64,000 nucleotides of DNA from contig OZ010790.1 of the NCBI GenBank assembly GCA_963932465.1, positions 97,432,363 through 97,496,362 of the forward strand, written 5' to 3'. Positions 11,011 through 22,300 of the stretch are shown in pieces. A model generated the notes under the pieces. The model saw nothing but the letters and a program-made list of their open reading frames with translations. It made no database searches and was not told the origin of the DNA. The position numbers were made by a program, and so were the translations under genes. Source of the DNA: Maratus speciosus (lineage: Eukaryota; Arthropoda; Arachnida; Araneae; Salticidae). The first letter of the stretch is position 1. Every line of letters starts with the position of its first letter.

Positions 11011-13651
11011 CAGTGAAATCTGTCTAAGCCGGAAATCTGTCTAAGGCGGAAACATTTCAGAGTCCCACATTTTTAAACATAGAGATTTCCAAAAAATCTG
11101 TATAAGGCGGAAACAATCTGTGTAACGCAGAACCGGACATTCATTTTGGGGCCCAAGGTAGCACATTTACTGTTTAAGGCGGAAGAAAATTCCGCTGCGA
11201 AATATAAATGGAAAGAAACCTCATTTTTTCATAATGACATGTATTGTCCAGTCTCATTCTCAGAGCTCAGAATGGTGCCTCGTTGACTGATGACAGTTTT
11301 TTGGGGAATGAGGATGATTCTATTACTGTATGCGAAATGTTGGACAATGGGTCACGGGATTTCTGACAAGTTCATTCTTTGGTTACGGTAAAGTGAGAGG
11401 ATCTGTTTAAAAGAGCGGGCTACCACACTGATATCTTATGGGGGATTTCAACACCCTTTCACCCTCTCCAGAAAAAGATTATCCCTTGGTCAACTGCTAA
11501 TCTTTGTCATATAATAGAAGGGCGGATTTCTTAGTCGAATTTTAGACAAAAAGAATATTGCCACAACTTCACGAAATATCTTTCTACAAGCTCTTTTCAA
11601 TAGGTGAAGAAAATGCAGACTGTGAAACTTTATTTGTGTAAGTAACTTTAGTTTGTGTTTAATCCAGTAAGTACTAGATGCAAGACGATATCGTTGTCGT
11701 ATGTCATATACACTTATAGATTATAAAGAGGATATTTGTTGTATAATTTAAGTCATTATTTCCAAAATGGATAATAAATCAAAAATGTCGAATACTTTAT
11801 CCTTAAAAGACAAAATTGAAATTATTAAACTCAAAGAGCAAAATGTCCCAGTTAAAAGCTTATGTGAGAGATTCAAATGTGGAAAAACTCAAATCTATAA
11901 TGCTATCAAAAAGAAGGATGAACTTCGTAAAGAATTTGAAGAAGGGGGAGATTGCACTCGGAAACATAAAAGGCAAGTTGAAAACAAAGACGTCGATAAA
12001 CTAACATGGGAATGGTTTAACAATCCCAGAGCAAAAAATCTGCCCATATCAGGAATTTTAGTTCAGGAAAAAGCAAAAGAAATTGCTGAGGAAATTGGGA
12101 AAAAAAGATTTTAAAGCATCAAATGGCTGGTTGATGAGCTTCAGAGCTCGACATAATCTGTCACTGAAACAAATGTGTGGCGAATCAAAAGATATTCCAG
12201 ATTCTGATGTTGAAAAATGGATGCACAGAATTTCTATATTAGTAGATGGTTATGCTCAAAGGGATATTTTTAATTGCGATGAAACAGGACTGTTTTTTCG
12301 GGAATTGCCTACGAAAACTCTGACTGAAAAAGGAAAAGCATGTTTTGGTGGAAAGCACTCAAAGGAGTGCCTGACTTTGCTTTTTTGCTGCAATATGAAA
12401 GGAGAAATGGAAAAGCCATTAGTAATCGGAAAATCACGGAAACCAAGATGTTTCAAAAACATTGATGTGTCAAGTTTACCAGTTACCTGGAAATCTCAAA
12501 GGAAAGCGTGGATAACAGCAGTAATCATGGAAGAATGGTTGAAATTGTTTAACAGAAAAATGCAAAGAGATAACCGCCATGTGTTATTATTTTTAGATAA
12601 TGCACCTTGCCATCCCGAGATAGAGTTAACAAATGTGAAGCTACAGTTCCTGCCAGCGAATACCACATCTAGAACTCAACCTTTGGATCAAGGGATAATC
12701 AAAACTCTAAAAACTGTCTACAAAAAATAATCTCCTTCGATCAATTTTAGCTGCAATGGAAGCAGCAAAGTCTGCATCCGAACTAGCTAAGACCGTAACA
12801 GTTTTGGATGCAGTTAAGTGGATTGACAGAGCCTCTAAAGAAATCACACCTGATACAATAATTAAGTGCTTTAAGAAATCGGGGTTCAGTTTTGACACCG
12901 AAGAAATTTCAGATAGTGGTATAGATGATGTTGAAAAGGAAGAGCTTCAAGACCTGATGAATAACATTTGCAGTTTCATTCCAGATGGACAAGGACATAC
13001 AAATGTTACTGAATACATACATGCCAATGATAAACTTACTGCAAATGATTATAATAAGTCAGTGGATTTTCTCATAGCACAAAAGCTAGAGGACAATAGT
13101 GGGAGTAGCACTGATGAATATGAAGTAGAAGACGGAGTGACTAGGATTAAGTCATATCAAGATGCTCTTAAGAATCTAAAGCTTTAAAAAAATTTTTACA
13201 TAGCGCGAAACAATTATGAAATGATACCAATGTTAACTGAAATACAATGTGCTACCGAAAAAGAAGCGATTAAGAAAACAAATAAACAAACAACAATATT
13301 CAATTTTTTTTTTTTCTAAATAAACTCAAGATAATGGAATTTTAAAGCATTTATTAAGGTAAATATAACTGTTTTTTTTTTTACTAAAATTTGTAATTTT
13401 GATTTATATCAGTGTGTTTGTGTACTATCAATTTGTAGTGTAAATTAATATTACTATAAATATATAAAAATATGTAAAAAGATTTCATGTTTATTTAATT
13501 TTTAAAAAATTAAAAGATACGTTAGATTTAATCTTTAGCCAAAGAATTGTTTAATACTCTGTGAACGGGATGGGATGTCTATAAAGTTTTTCTGTCTAAG
13601 GCGGAATTTTATTTCAGTCCCAAGCGATTCCACCTTAGACAGATTTCACTG
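11011..13651 (+). mobile_element. Tigger-type (pogo superfamily) DNA transposon
   Basis: The 18-bp inverted ends are perfect: CAGTGAAATCTGTCTAAG at 11011-11028 and the complement at 13634-13651. TA flanks both ends (11009-11010 and 13652-13653). Length is 2641 bp. The end motif TCTGTCTAAGGCGGAA is iterated inward: at least four more variants lie within 11030-11180 and one near 13590. The body carries one transposase gene in three frames. Confidence 0.95.
11767..13187 (+). pseudogene. Tigger transposase, split by two +1 shifts
   Basis: DDE-type transposase related to CENP-B and jerky. Part 1 (11767-12114) carries a psq-type helix-turn-helix (LSLKDKIEIIKLKEQ to KTQIYNAIKKK) and the start of the CENP-B-type DNA-binding domain. 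Part 2 (in frame from about 12083 to 12730) continues it (DFKASNGWLMSFRARHNL) and holds the DDE_1 catalytic domain, with aspartates in FNCDETGLFF, LLFLDNAPCHP and QPLDQGIIKTLK. The last two are 30 residues apart. Part 3 (about 12728-13187) is the helical C-terminal tail. The frame breaks lie in an A7 run at 12100-12106 and an A6 run at 12722-12727. One extra A in each accounts for both, and no other stop interrupts the domains. The gene is therefore either barely dead or the victim of homopolymer sequencing errors. Confidence 0.92.
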
Positions 13652-13653
13652 TA

Positions 13654-14829
13654 CTTTAAAAGTCTTTATTATCAAAAATATAGAATTTTTTATTATCGCT
13701 AAACTTTTATTGCATTTTAAAATTTGTGAATCATAACAAATGATATATATATATATTGCGAAATAATTAATTTTTAAATAATTAAAAATCACTTATCAGG
13801 CAGAAATTTGTTGTTAATTCACTGATTAGTCATTTGAAGACTACTGCTTAAGAACTTAAAATGTTTTTTTTTTTTTTTTAAACCATCTGGTAGACAAAAT
13901 CTAGTGAATTTTGGAATGTCAATTCCGATTTAACGTGAACTAAAATTATGTATAATATTATAAAAAATGAGATATTGGGGTGGGGATGGATAGTAATTAA
14001 TTTTGTCTTTGCATTTTCTTATTCATAATTTTACTTTAAAAAAAAATGATGAGAATTCTAAAAAATATTTTTTTAAGGTAACAAAATTAATGCAATAAAA
14101 ACTGTTTAAAATCTAAGAACACAGGCTTTTGACATTTTAATAAATTTTCTGATAGGCAAAATCTAGTGAATTTAGAAACGTCAATTTTGATTTAATGTGA
14201 TATAAAATTAATAATAATAAAAGGTATTTTGAGACGGGGGGGGGGGGGGGGGATATTAATTAATTTTGTCATTAAATTTTATTATTCTTAATTTATATAT
14301 ATATATAAGAATACTTAATACTAATGAAATTAATGCCAAAAAAAAAAAAAATTAGCAAGATCTGGAATTTTAACTCTAAAGTAAATAAATGATGGAGGAA
14401 TATTGTGCTTATTATTGAGTAAAACTGAAGTATTTTAGTACTTCAGTGTCAGTGTACACATTTTTCTCGAGTATTTCAGTATCATTTAATAATATTTAAT
14501 CTAACATATTTTTTAAACATTTTTACTGTTAAAGATTTTTTTATTCAACTTCATCAAGTTTAGTTCAACAGATGGCAGCAGCACCAATCTAGACAGTTGA
14601 TATTTTTATTCTTTCAGATTTTCAAGTAAGGATTTCCTCAATAAATATTAAATAAAAGTTGAGAAATCTCTTGAAATTAATAGTATTACTCATAAATGAA
14701 AACAGGAATAATCGAGAACTCTTTGGATTGCATACATGTTAATTTATTTTTAATAATCGCTAATTTGAGTTTCACTGCTCTCGCACTGGCCGCCATATTG
14801 GAAGGGTCAGAAAACGTCCCTAGATCATG
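13654..14829. repeat. AT-rich sequence with an imperfect 270-bp direct repeat and a G18 run
   Basis: Two copies share TAGNCAAAATCTAGTGAATTT, GTCAATT, GATTTAA.GTGA and TTAATTTTGTC, at about 13892-14010 and 14154-14270. A long G run lies near 14236-14253, and (AT)n tracts occur at 13745 and 14296. No gene is visible. Confidence 0.55.
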
Positions 14830-15289
14830 CTCTCAGTTAGTGATGGGCGATAACGAGATGTTTTTCTCGATTTTCTCGATTGTATAGACATCTCGATATT
14901 TTTCGATTGTGTAAATTTTTTCTTGAAGACTACAGTTTGCAAATTTCTTTTATAAATCATATATTATGTATTATATACGTCATACATTTATCAAGAATCG
15001 TCTGCGGGTGAACTGGAATGAGTCGATGTTAATAAAGACTAGGTGACTTCGACCGCTAGCGGGCCCCTCCTTTAATCGGAGCCCCTAATTTATACGTAAT
15101 CTTGTAATATGAAATCACGAACAGGTTACCCGCTATATACGGCACTGATATATGATAGCAGGTGGGTGTGGTGTGCACGCACTACAAAATCTTGTAAAAA
15201 ATATAATATCGAAACGAATGAACCTCGGACCAGATCTCTTGGGTGAGGGGTCAAAGCGAGCGGAGGAGCACAGCAGCTGCATAATATGA

Positions 15290-15965
15290 TTAAGTCGTCA
15301 CAGGTCAATAGGCCTTCCCAACCATATGTCACATGAGAAGTCTGGATCTGAATTTATAAAAATGCCCTCCCCGTGGGGCAAAGGGGGGAGGGGTGCGGGA
15401 GGTGGATAACATGAGTAAGTGGTCATAAGCCTTTCCAACAATATGTCACATTAGGCGTCTCGGCTAAATTTAGAAAAAAAAAACCCGTGGGGGAAAAGTG
15501 GGAGGTGCGCGGTCACCGGAGGTGCATTACATCAATAAGTAGTCACAGACCTTCCCAACGATATCTCACATGTGGGGTCTTGGCTAAATTTGGAAAAGTG
15601 TCCCCCGAGGGGGGGGGGGGGATGGACACCGGAGGAGCATAACATCAATAAGTAGTCACAGACCTTTCCAACGATATCTCACATTAGGGGTCTTGGCTAA
15701 ATTTGAAAAAGTGTCCCCCAGGAGGGGCAAATTGGGGGAGACTGTCACCGGAGGTGCTTAACATCAATAAATAGCCACAGACCTTTCCAACGATATCTCA
15801 CACGAGGGTTCTTGACTAAATTTGAAAAAGTGTCCCCCCGGGGCGGGGCAAAGAGTGGAGGGGACTGTCACCGGAAGTGCATAACATCAATAAGTAGTCA
15901 CAGACCTTTCCAACGATATGTCACATGAGGGGTCTTGGCTAAATTTGGAAAAGTGTCCTGAAATT
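15290..15965 (+). repeat. Tandem array, about 120-bp unit, six copies
   Basis: The unit contains CACAGACCTTTCCAACGATAT, TCTCACAT.AGGGGTCTTGG and CTAAATTTGGAAAAGTGTCCC, followed by a variable G/C-rich stretch. Copies of the CACAGAC anchor begin near 15298, 15424, 15544, 15657, 15777 and 15899, so the period is 112-126 bp. Inverted relatives lie at about 20270-20520 at the other end of the same element. Confidence 0.9.
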
Positions 15966-16461
15966 TCATATATTATAAATAATATTTAGCGGAGGGCTCC
16001 ATAAAAAAATCCGATCTAAAATGATAAAAACAGAAAAAACTACCCTCGCAGTGGGGGCCAAATTGGGGAGGGGAGGAAGAAAGTCTCATAATATGAAAGA
16101 GTCATCCGAGAGCTTACCGATGACGTATCACATGACTGGTCCGAAAATTGCTCCCCCTCCCTCCCCCCGTGGGCCCACTCTTTCGCCCCGGAATTCACAC
16201 AGCCGCCACTTTAAAATTTTTATGTTCAATAAATAATATTTACCGGAAGACTGCATAAAAAACCCACATCTAAAGTGATATTTAAATTTATTATAGAAAT
16301 CGGCTACGGTTTTAAAAATTTGTTCGCCCCTTCCCCATCCCCCTTTGGGTGAAGAAAGGTTCATAGTATGAAAGAGTGGTCAAAGGGCTTTTCGATTATA
16401 TGCCACAGGAAGAGTTCGGTAAAATTTTTAAAATTGCACCCCGCATGTCTCTACTCTCACG

Positions 16462-17883
16462 TAGAGGTCTGCATGGGCCGGAATTTCCAGGCCCGGGCCC
16501 GGCCCGAAGGAAAGCTATTTTGGCCCGGCCCGGCCCGGTGTAAAAATTGAAAGTTCGGCCCGAGCCCGGCCCGGCCCGTTTACATTTTTACCGTTCTCGG
16601 CCCGGCCCGGCCCGTACAAAAATCAGTGAAAACAGGCCCGGCCCGACTAAATGTCTACAAAAAATTCCGTTTTTTCTCGACATACAATTAAGATTCTTTT
16701 AATGAATACTACATGCATATTTATGGGAACATTTTACAGTATATTTTAAATTATTTGTGTTCGCAAAATAGAAAACACACAATAGTAAACGTTAACGATT
16801 ACTTACAGTGTTTTAGTCAACGTCTCTACAGACGTTTCAAAATTTAAATGAGGGTTCATTAAAAGATTATTGTAGTTTAGAATAAAGGGTTAAAAAACGT
16901 GATAACTTTTGAAGCTTATAATAAAAGGTAGATTTGTGAAAATATTTCTGTCATTTTTAAGGCTTTTCTCAAATCCAAAGGAGCTACATTTTGATACATT
17001 TATGAATTCATTTCTTTTCGGAAACGCATGAGATTGGCAGGTATTTTTATTCAGAAACCATGTAAATGCCGTTTTTTTTTTAGATAAAAGTAATATATCT
17101 TTCAGAAAATCCTGCCAAAGTTAGCGTTTTGAATCGAATTTCCGGAAGCGATAGCACAGGAAAGGAGAAAACGTACAGTCACGTGACAAGAGTCTCTGTT
17201 ATCTCTGTACGTAATTTATGAAAAATGGAAACGCTATTTGATCCCAATTGCCTTCAATACTCAGCCTGTCAATTTTATGCCTTTATAGTTAAAAATGAGT
17301 CAGAAAATGTGTTTGAGAGATTCGCATTGTTGAGCAGTAAATATGAGAACCACCTTAAGGTACATTTCCAAAGATACTGTTAACAGAAGTTCATTATCGC
17401 TATTAATACGTTTACAAAACATAATGCCTGTCCTACACATCCTGAGAACGATTAAGACCAGTTCCGTCCCGGCACAAGTCTGCCGAAAAAAATTAAACCC
17501 GGGATCAGGCATCATGTAACTGTACGATGCCGATCTCTACGATGGACATGTTAGATTTCTGTATTGATGTTGTTAAACTCGCATCGGCTCGTAACGCACA
17601 TTTATGCTTCCCGAAAAAGTCATATTCATTGGAAATAACCTCGTATTTTATCTGCTCCTCTCAAATTCTTATATCGGGCCGATAGGCCCGATTAATTTTT
17701 TTTATCGGCCGGGCCCGGCCCTTCAGGCCCGTTCAATTTTTTTGCCGGCCCGGCCCGGCCCGTTGAAAAAATTGTCCTAATTCTGCCGGCCCGGCCCGTT
17801 TGAAAATTCTCCTCCATTCCGCCGGCCCGCGGGCCGGGCCGGGTACGGGCCTCGGGCCAAGCCCGGGCCTGTGCAGACCTCTA
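16462..17883. mobile_element. Nested non-autonomous hAT with GGCCCG-rich ends, copy 1
   Basis: Ends are TAGAGGTCTGCATGGGCC at 16462 and, in reverse complement, TAGAGGTCTGCACAGGCC ending at 17883. The 8-bp duplication CTCTCACG is perfect (16454-16461 and 17884-17891). Both ends carry blocks of GGCCCG repeats (16485-16640 and 17680-17860), while the interior is AT-rich and non-coding. Length is 1422 bp. A second copy is at 49127-50528. Confidence 0.95.
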
Positions 17884-18113
17884 CTCTCACGTCCTCCTCC
17901 CTCGAAATCACCCGACCCACCTTCCTCTTTGAAATTTTTATATTTAATAAATAATTTTTATCGGAGGGTTCCAGGTATGTGACATCTTGGTAGGGCTAAA
18001 ATAAGAGAAACTTTGAAAATTAGGGCTTCATTTCACAGCTCATTGTCATGCCTCTTTCTCTATCTCGTCCCTTGGTACTCTTGATAAATTTTCTTACTTT
18101 TCTTCTCTGCCGA

Positions 18114-18370
18114 GGACGAGAGAAATCCTCGAAAAGCTTCTCATAGCGAAATGTTGAAAACCGCGAGAGAAATTCTCGAAAGGCTTTTCATTGGGAGATT
18201 TCGAAAACGACGAGAGAAACCAGCGAGAGACTTCCCATCGGGAAAGGTTGAAAACGGCGAGAGAAACTCTCGAGAGACTTCCCATCCCGAAAGGTTTAAA
18301 ACCGCGAGAGAACCAACCGTCGAGCAGCTTCCCATCTGGAAACGTCGAAATGCTGGAAAAATCATCGAGA
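18114..18370 (+). repeat. Tandem array, about 47-bp unit, five to six copies
   Basis: The unit carries CGAGAGAAA, TCTCGAA, CTTCCCATCGGGAAA and GTTGAAAAC. The anchor CGAGAGA appears near 18116, 18164, 18211, 18258 and 18304. Frames are open on both strands here only because the repeat lacks stops; I do not support coding. Confidence 0.8.
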
Positions 18371-18599
18371 TGAGATTTGCCAAAATGCGAGATGGAAATG
18401 AAGCTTTCAGAGTCAAACTTACTGCATTTTTGGTTTAAGTCATAATTTCTCAAAGGAGTCCATCTGCTTATCCAATCTCTTTTTAGCTCACAGGCTATCT
18501 AAGCCTGAGAGCTAATGTACCCGTCGGTTCTGTGTGTATGCATGTACGTACGTATGTATGTATGTACGTAACGCGATAACTCTTGATTAAAATGTACGA

Positions 18600-19310
18600 T
18601 TTGCTTCAATTTTTTTTATGTTTATTCTGATAACTGATTAGTTTTGACGGTTCATTGGTTAAGGATAAAGGGAGAGAAGGGGGGCTGCCTTCCCCTCCTT
18701 AATTTAGATAAATAGGTTTTTCATGGAGAATTATTCGATTTGCTCCAAATTTCGTATACTGGTTTATTATGTTAAGGAGCTTCCCTGATTAAACTTGGAG
18801 GTTCATTAGTTAACTATGAAGGGGGGAAAGGGGGGTAGACCCCCTCCTTAATTTAGATAAATGGGTTTTTCATGCAGAATTATTCGATTTGCTTCAAATT
18901 TAATATACCAACTTATTCCGATATGGTGCTTCCTTCATTAGATTTGGAGGTTCATTGGTTAAGTATACAAGGGCGAAAAGGGGGCAAGTCCCCTCCCCTT
19001 AATTTAGATAAATGGATTTTCATGGAGAATAATTCAATTTACTTTGATTTTATTTTTCTATGTTCGTTCTGATAAGAAGCTTTCCTGATTAGATTTGGAG
19101 GTTCATTAGTTAAGTATAAAAGGGTTAAATTGGTTAGACCACCGTTAATTTAGCGATATGTTTCTTTTTTTCATGCAGAATTATCTGATTTGCTTCAAAT
19201 TTGATATACTGATTTATTATAGTTAAGGAGTGTCCCTGATTAGATTTGGAGGTTCATTGGTTAAGTATAAAAGGGGCAAACGGGGGATATTTCCCTTCAT
19301 TTATTTTTTG
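18600..19310 (+). repeat. Tandem array, about 150-bp unit, four to five copies
   Basis: The AATTTAGATAAATGG anchor begins near 18701, 18850, 19001 and, altered, 19147. Each copy also holds TTCATGGAGAATTATTCGATTTGCT, TTGGAGGTTCATT.GTTAA and a purine-rich GGGG stretch. Confidence 0.85.
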
Positions 19311-19639
19311 AGGGACATTATTCTTTGAAATAAGAGTATAATATGCAATTAGTGTGAATAACCTGTGAGCTCATTGCCATCAGTTTAACTGGCACTTATC
19401 TTTTTATTGCTATTAACCGATGTGGGTTATGAAGCATAGTGGTTTATGTATTCAGTTCTGTATAGTCCTAGTTTCAAACTTTACTGTTAAATTTAGTGTC
19501 ATTTTGCCCCGAATTTTCAATGTTTCTCTTATTTTAGCTCTGCCAAGCTGCCCCATACCTGGAGACTCAGATAAATACTATTTATTAAATACAAAAAGTT
19601 CAAAGAGGAAGGTGAGTGAATTCTGGGGGGTGCGAGAGT

Positions 19640-20525
19640 GGACAAAGGGAAGGCGGGTACTTTTCAAACTTTCACCAAACCTCTCCTTGACATATCATCG
19701 GAAAGTCCTTTCACCGTTCTTTTATATTATGAACTTTTCTCCTCCCAGAGTTGAATTCTGGAGGGGGGCAAGGAGCGGTGCAAGGGTGAATTTTTTTTTT
19801 TTTTTTTTTTTTTTTGAATTGTAGAGATTTCTACAATAAATATCATTAAATGAGGTTTTTTAATGGAGCTCTCCGATAAATATTATTTATTAAATATAAA
19901 ATACTAAAAGTGGGGCTGCGTGATTTCCGGGGTATATTCTGGGATAAAAGAGGGAACCCACGTGGGAGGGGTAGATTTCAAACTTTTTTTGGACCAGTCA
20001 TTTGATATATTATCGGAAAGTTTTCGGTTATCATCGGAAAGTTACTCTTTTATATTATGAACCTTTCTTCTTCCCTCCCTAGCTTGGTGCCCCGAGAGAG
20101 GCACTTTTCGAACTTTTTTGAAATCGTAGCATTTTTAAACATTTTAGATCGAATTTTTTTACGGAGCCCTCCGATAAATAATTTTTAATATATGAAAATT
20201 TCAAAGAGGAGGATGGGCAGGGTATATTTCAGGGGGCACGATAATTGGAATCCTGGGAATTGGGACTCTTTTCTATCATTTGCTGATACCCCTCATGTGA
20301 TATATCATTGGAAAACTCTGTGACTACTATTTCATTTTATATATCGCCCGTGCCCCTCCCCTTACTTTGCCCCCGTGCGGGGGCACTTTTCTAAATTTAA
20401 CCGACACCCCTCATGTGACATATCGTTGGAAAGTCCTGTGACCACTTATTCATATTATGCACTTTCCTTGCCCCTCCCCACCTACTTTGCTCCCCGCGGG
20501 GGTTCGTTTAATGTATTCCAGTCGA
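19640..20525 (-). repeat. Degenerate inverted relatives of the 120-bp array
   Basis: On the minus strand the segments ending near 20520 and 20400 read as the 15290-15965 unit: GTCACAGGACTTTCCAACGAT, GTCACATGAGGGGTGTCGG, AAATTTAGAAAAGTGCCCCC. The copies nearest 20300-20520 are clearest; those at 19680-20150 are eroded. The element therefore has inverted satellite arrays near both ends. Confidence 0.7.
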
Positions 20526-20929
20526 AGACTTTCTAAAAATGGGGAAATTAAAGATCCAATCTCAAATGACGTAGAAAAATCAATAAAAAATTTTGATCCC
20601 TTTTATCATCCTTTAGTTCATGTTTTTGCCACTAGGGTGTGCTTTTGATTCTTATTTCTTTGGCCATTTTGGTGCTAATTGCTGAAAAATTCTAATTTTT
20701 GATACTTAAACTCCCCTTACCGCTTCATAGCTACTCGCGTTTTTTCAGCCTTTTTTCAACCAGGGGGCAACCTTACAAGACTTTTCCAGTCTTATGGCTC
20801 CTTTATAGCCTCCCTTTGGTTTGTTGTTTTTTTATTCCATCTGTTTTCAGTTACCCTATATTTAATAAAATCTGCTTTATATATATGTAAAAACAATGAT
20901 TTCAATAATCAATTCCAGAACATCTCCTT

Positions 20930-21026
20930 TGTAGATTCTCAAAAGTAATCGATGACTGTATCGATTGTGTATTTTACGAGAACGATTTTTTCGAATTGGT
21001 AAATTTTCGAGAATCGCCCATCACTA
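20930..21026 (-). repeat. Second copy of the hAT right terminus
   Basis: This segment matches the true right end (21125-21226): TGTAGATTCT, AATCGATG.CTGTATCGATTGT, then CGAGAATCGCCCATCACTA. It ends at 21026, 200 bp before the outer terminus, and is followed by AGCCCTAT. No left end flanked by AGCCCTAT is seen, so it is either a terminal duplication or the remnant of a nested copy. Confidence 0.75.
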
Positions 21027-21226
21027 AGCCCTATCACTACTATGAAATTGTCGGCCAGAATAATAGCTAAGTTTTCCAATAACTGTTTTTAGCTTTTCTC
21101 GTTATAATCGATTGTAAAACATCTCGATTGTAGATTCTAGGAATTAATCGATGGCTGTATCGATTGTGATTTTTTACGATGACGATTTTTCTCGATTGTC
21201 GAATTCTCGAGAATCGCCCATCACTA

Positions 21227-21385
21227 CTCTCAGTTACTTTATTCATTAACATAGGCTGAATTGGTGCTGCCGAGTCTAGTCTTCTTTCCTGTGTCTGAGC
21301 CCTAGATCACGCTCTTAGTTACTTCATTCGTTAACATAGGCTGAATTGGTGTTGCCGAGTCTAGTCTTCTTTCCTGTGTCTGAGA
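21227..21385 (+). repeat. 85-bp tandem duplication that was the hAT target
   Basis: Two copies contain AACATAGGCTGAATTGGTG and GCCGAGTCTAGTCTTCTTTCC (anchors at 21248 and 21333). The sequence left of the hAT (14813-14837, CCTAGATCATGCTCTCAGT) matches the start of the same unit, so the hAT landed inside this repeat. Confidence 0.8.
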
Positions 21386-21715
21386 GTTAAATACATCAAT
21401 AATTAAATGATTTTCTGCATGGTATCGCCATCTATTGGCTAAATTCAGCATTAACAATAAATGGGAAATGTATTCACAGAAAAAATTAAGCGCAATAAAA
21501 CCTCAAATTAAATAATTCATTTGGCTAACTAAATTATTAAACCGTTGCCAAGCATTAAAAAATTCAAGGTACAAAATATAATTAAAATCTGTTTTTGAAG
21601 TAATTTATGTTGCTTGTTACATGATTAGTTAAATACATCAATAATTAAATGCTTCTCTGCATGGTATCACCATCTATTGCCTAAATTCAGCATTAACAAT
21701 AAATGGGGGGGGGGG
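21384..21715 (+). repeat. Direct repeat, about 240 bp apart
   Basis: AGTTAAATACATCAATAATT, CTGCATGGTATC.CCATCTATTG and AAATTCAGCATTAACAATAAATGGG occur at 21386-21465 and again at 21627-21708. The second copy runs into a G8 tract. Confidence 0.8.
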
Positions 21716-22047
21716 ATATCACAATAAAACCTTCTTTTCAATAATGGGAGCAATAATAATGTATTTTATGCATTTTATACAGTTGTATCCAGTAAATCTA
21801 ATATCCTACCACCCCAATACAACTATAGATTAAAAACTTACATGATGGGAAATTGTTTCTTAAAAAATAAAAAATCAGTAATTTCCAAATAAATTTTATT
21901 TGAAAGTATTTTTTTGCTTACAATTTTATTGTATTTTAAATAAAAAGGTTTAAAGAGTAATATTTCTTTATATTTTTCTTAAGAAAGTAAACTTTTTACA
22001 TAGTAAGTTTTAACAAAGCTTTCTATATCTGTGAAACAAACCATAAC

Positions 22048-22078
<31 letters not shown>

Positions 22079-22300
22079 ACACATTTTGTATATTACTTCC
22101 ATATCTTACTAAAAAGTTCTTTAAAAGAATCAAATAGCACAGCACTCTTTACAATATAAGTATGAGGTATGTTTTTTTGAGGGGGGGGGGGGGGGGGAGG
22201 AAATTAAAGGTGAATGGAAATCCCGATTATAAGTTCTTATCATTAGTCTTTAATTTTTTTTTTTAATCTTTTTATTATTAACTTAAAAAAAGTAATGATA
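21715..22300. other. Intronic sequence with C16 and G14 runs
   Basis: A C run followed by (CA)n lies near 22047-22082, and a G run near 22179-22197. No gene or terminal repeat recognised. Confidence 0.5.

Larger units (their letters stand above)
14838..21226. mobile_element. Large non-autonomous hAT-type element rich in satellites
   Basis: The perfect 13-bp ends are TAGTGATGGGCGA at 14838-14850 and the complement at 21214-21226. They are flanked by the 8-bp duplication CTCTCAGT (14830-14837 and 21227-21234), the hAT signature. Subterminal TCTCGATT motifs recur at both ends. Length is 6389 bp, including a nested 1.4-kb hAT. No transposase is visible. The body is mostly tandem arrays with G and C runs, unlike the surrounding AT-rich DNA. 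The right terminus is duplicated (see 20930-21026). Confidence 0.85.

Noticed and set aside
12095..12115. Programmed -1 frameshifting at the A AAA AAG heptamer in the Tigger gene
   Set aside because: The next part lies in the +1 frame, so a -1 slip would lead to the wrong frame. A one-base insertion fits better.
15126..15332. Minus-strand frame of 68 codons
   Set aside because: Lies in hAT non-coding sequence at the start of the 120-bp array, with no splice or domain evidence.
18094..18453. Frames of 91-119 codons on both strands
   Set aside because: Product of the 47-bp tandem array, which happens to lack stops.
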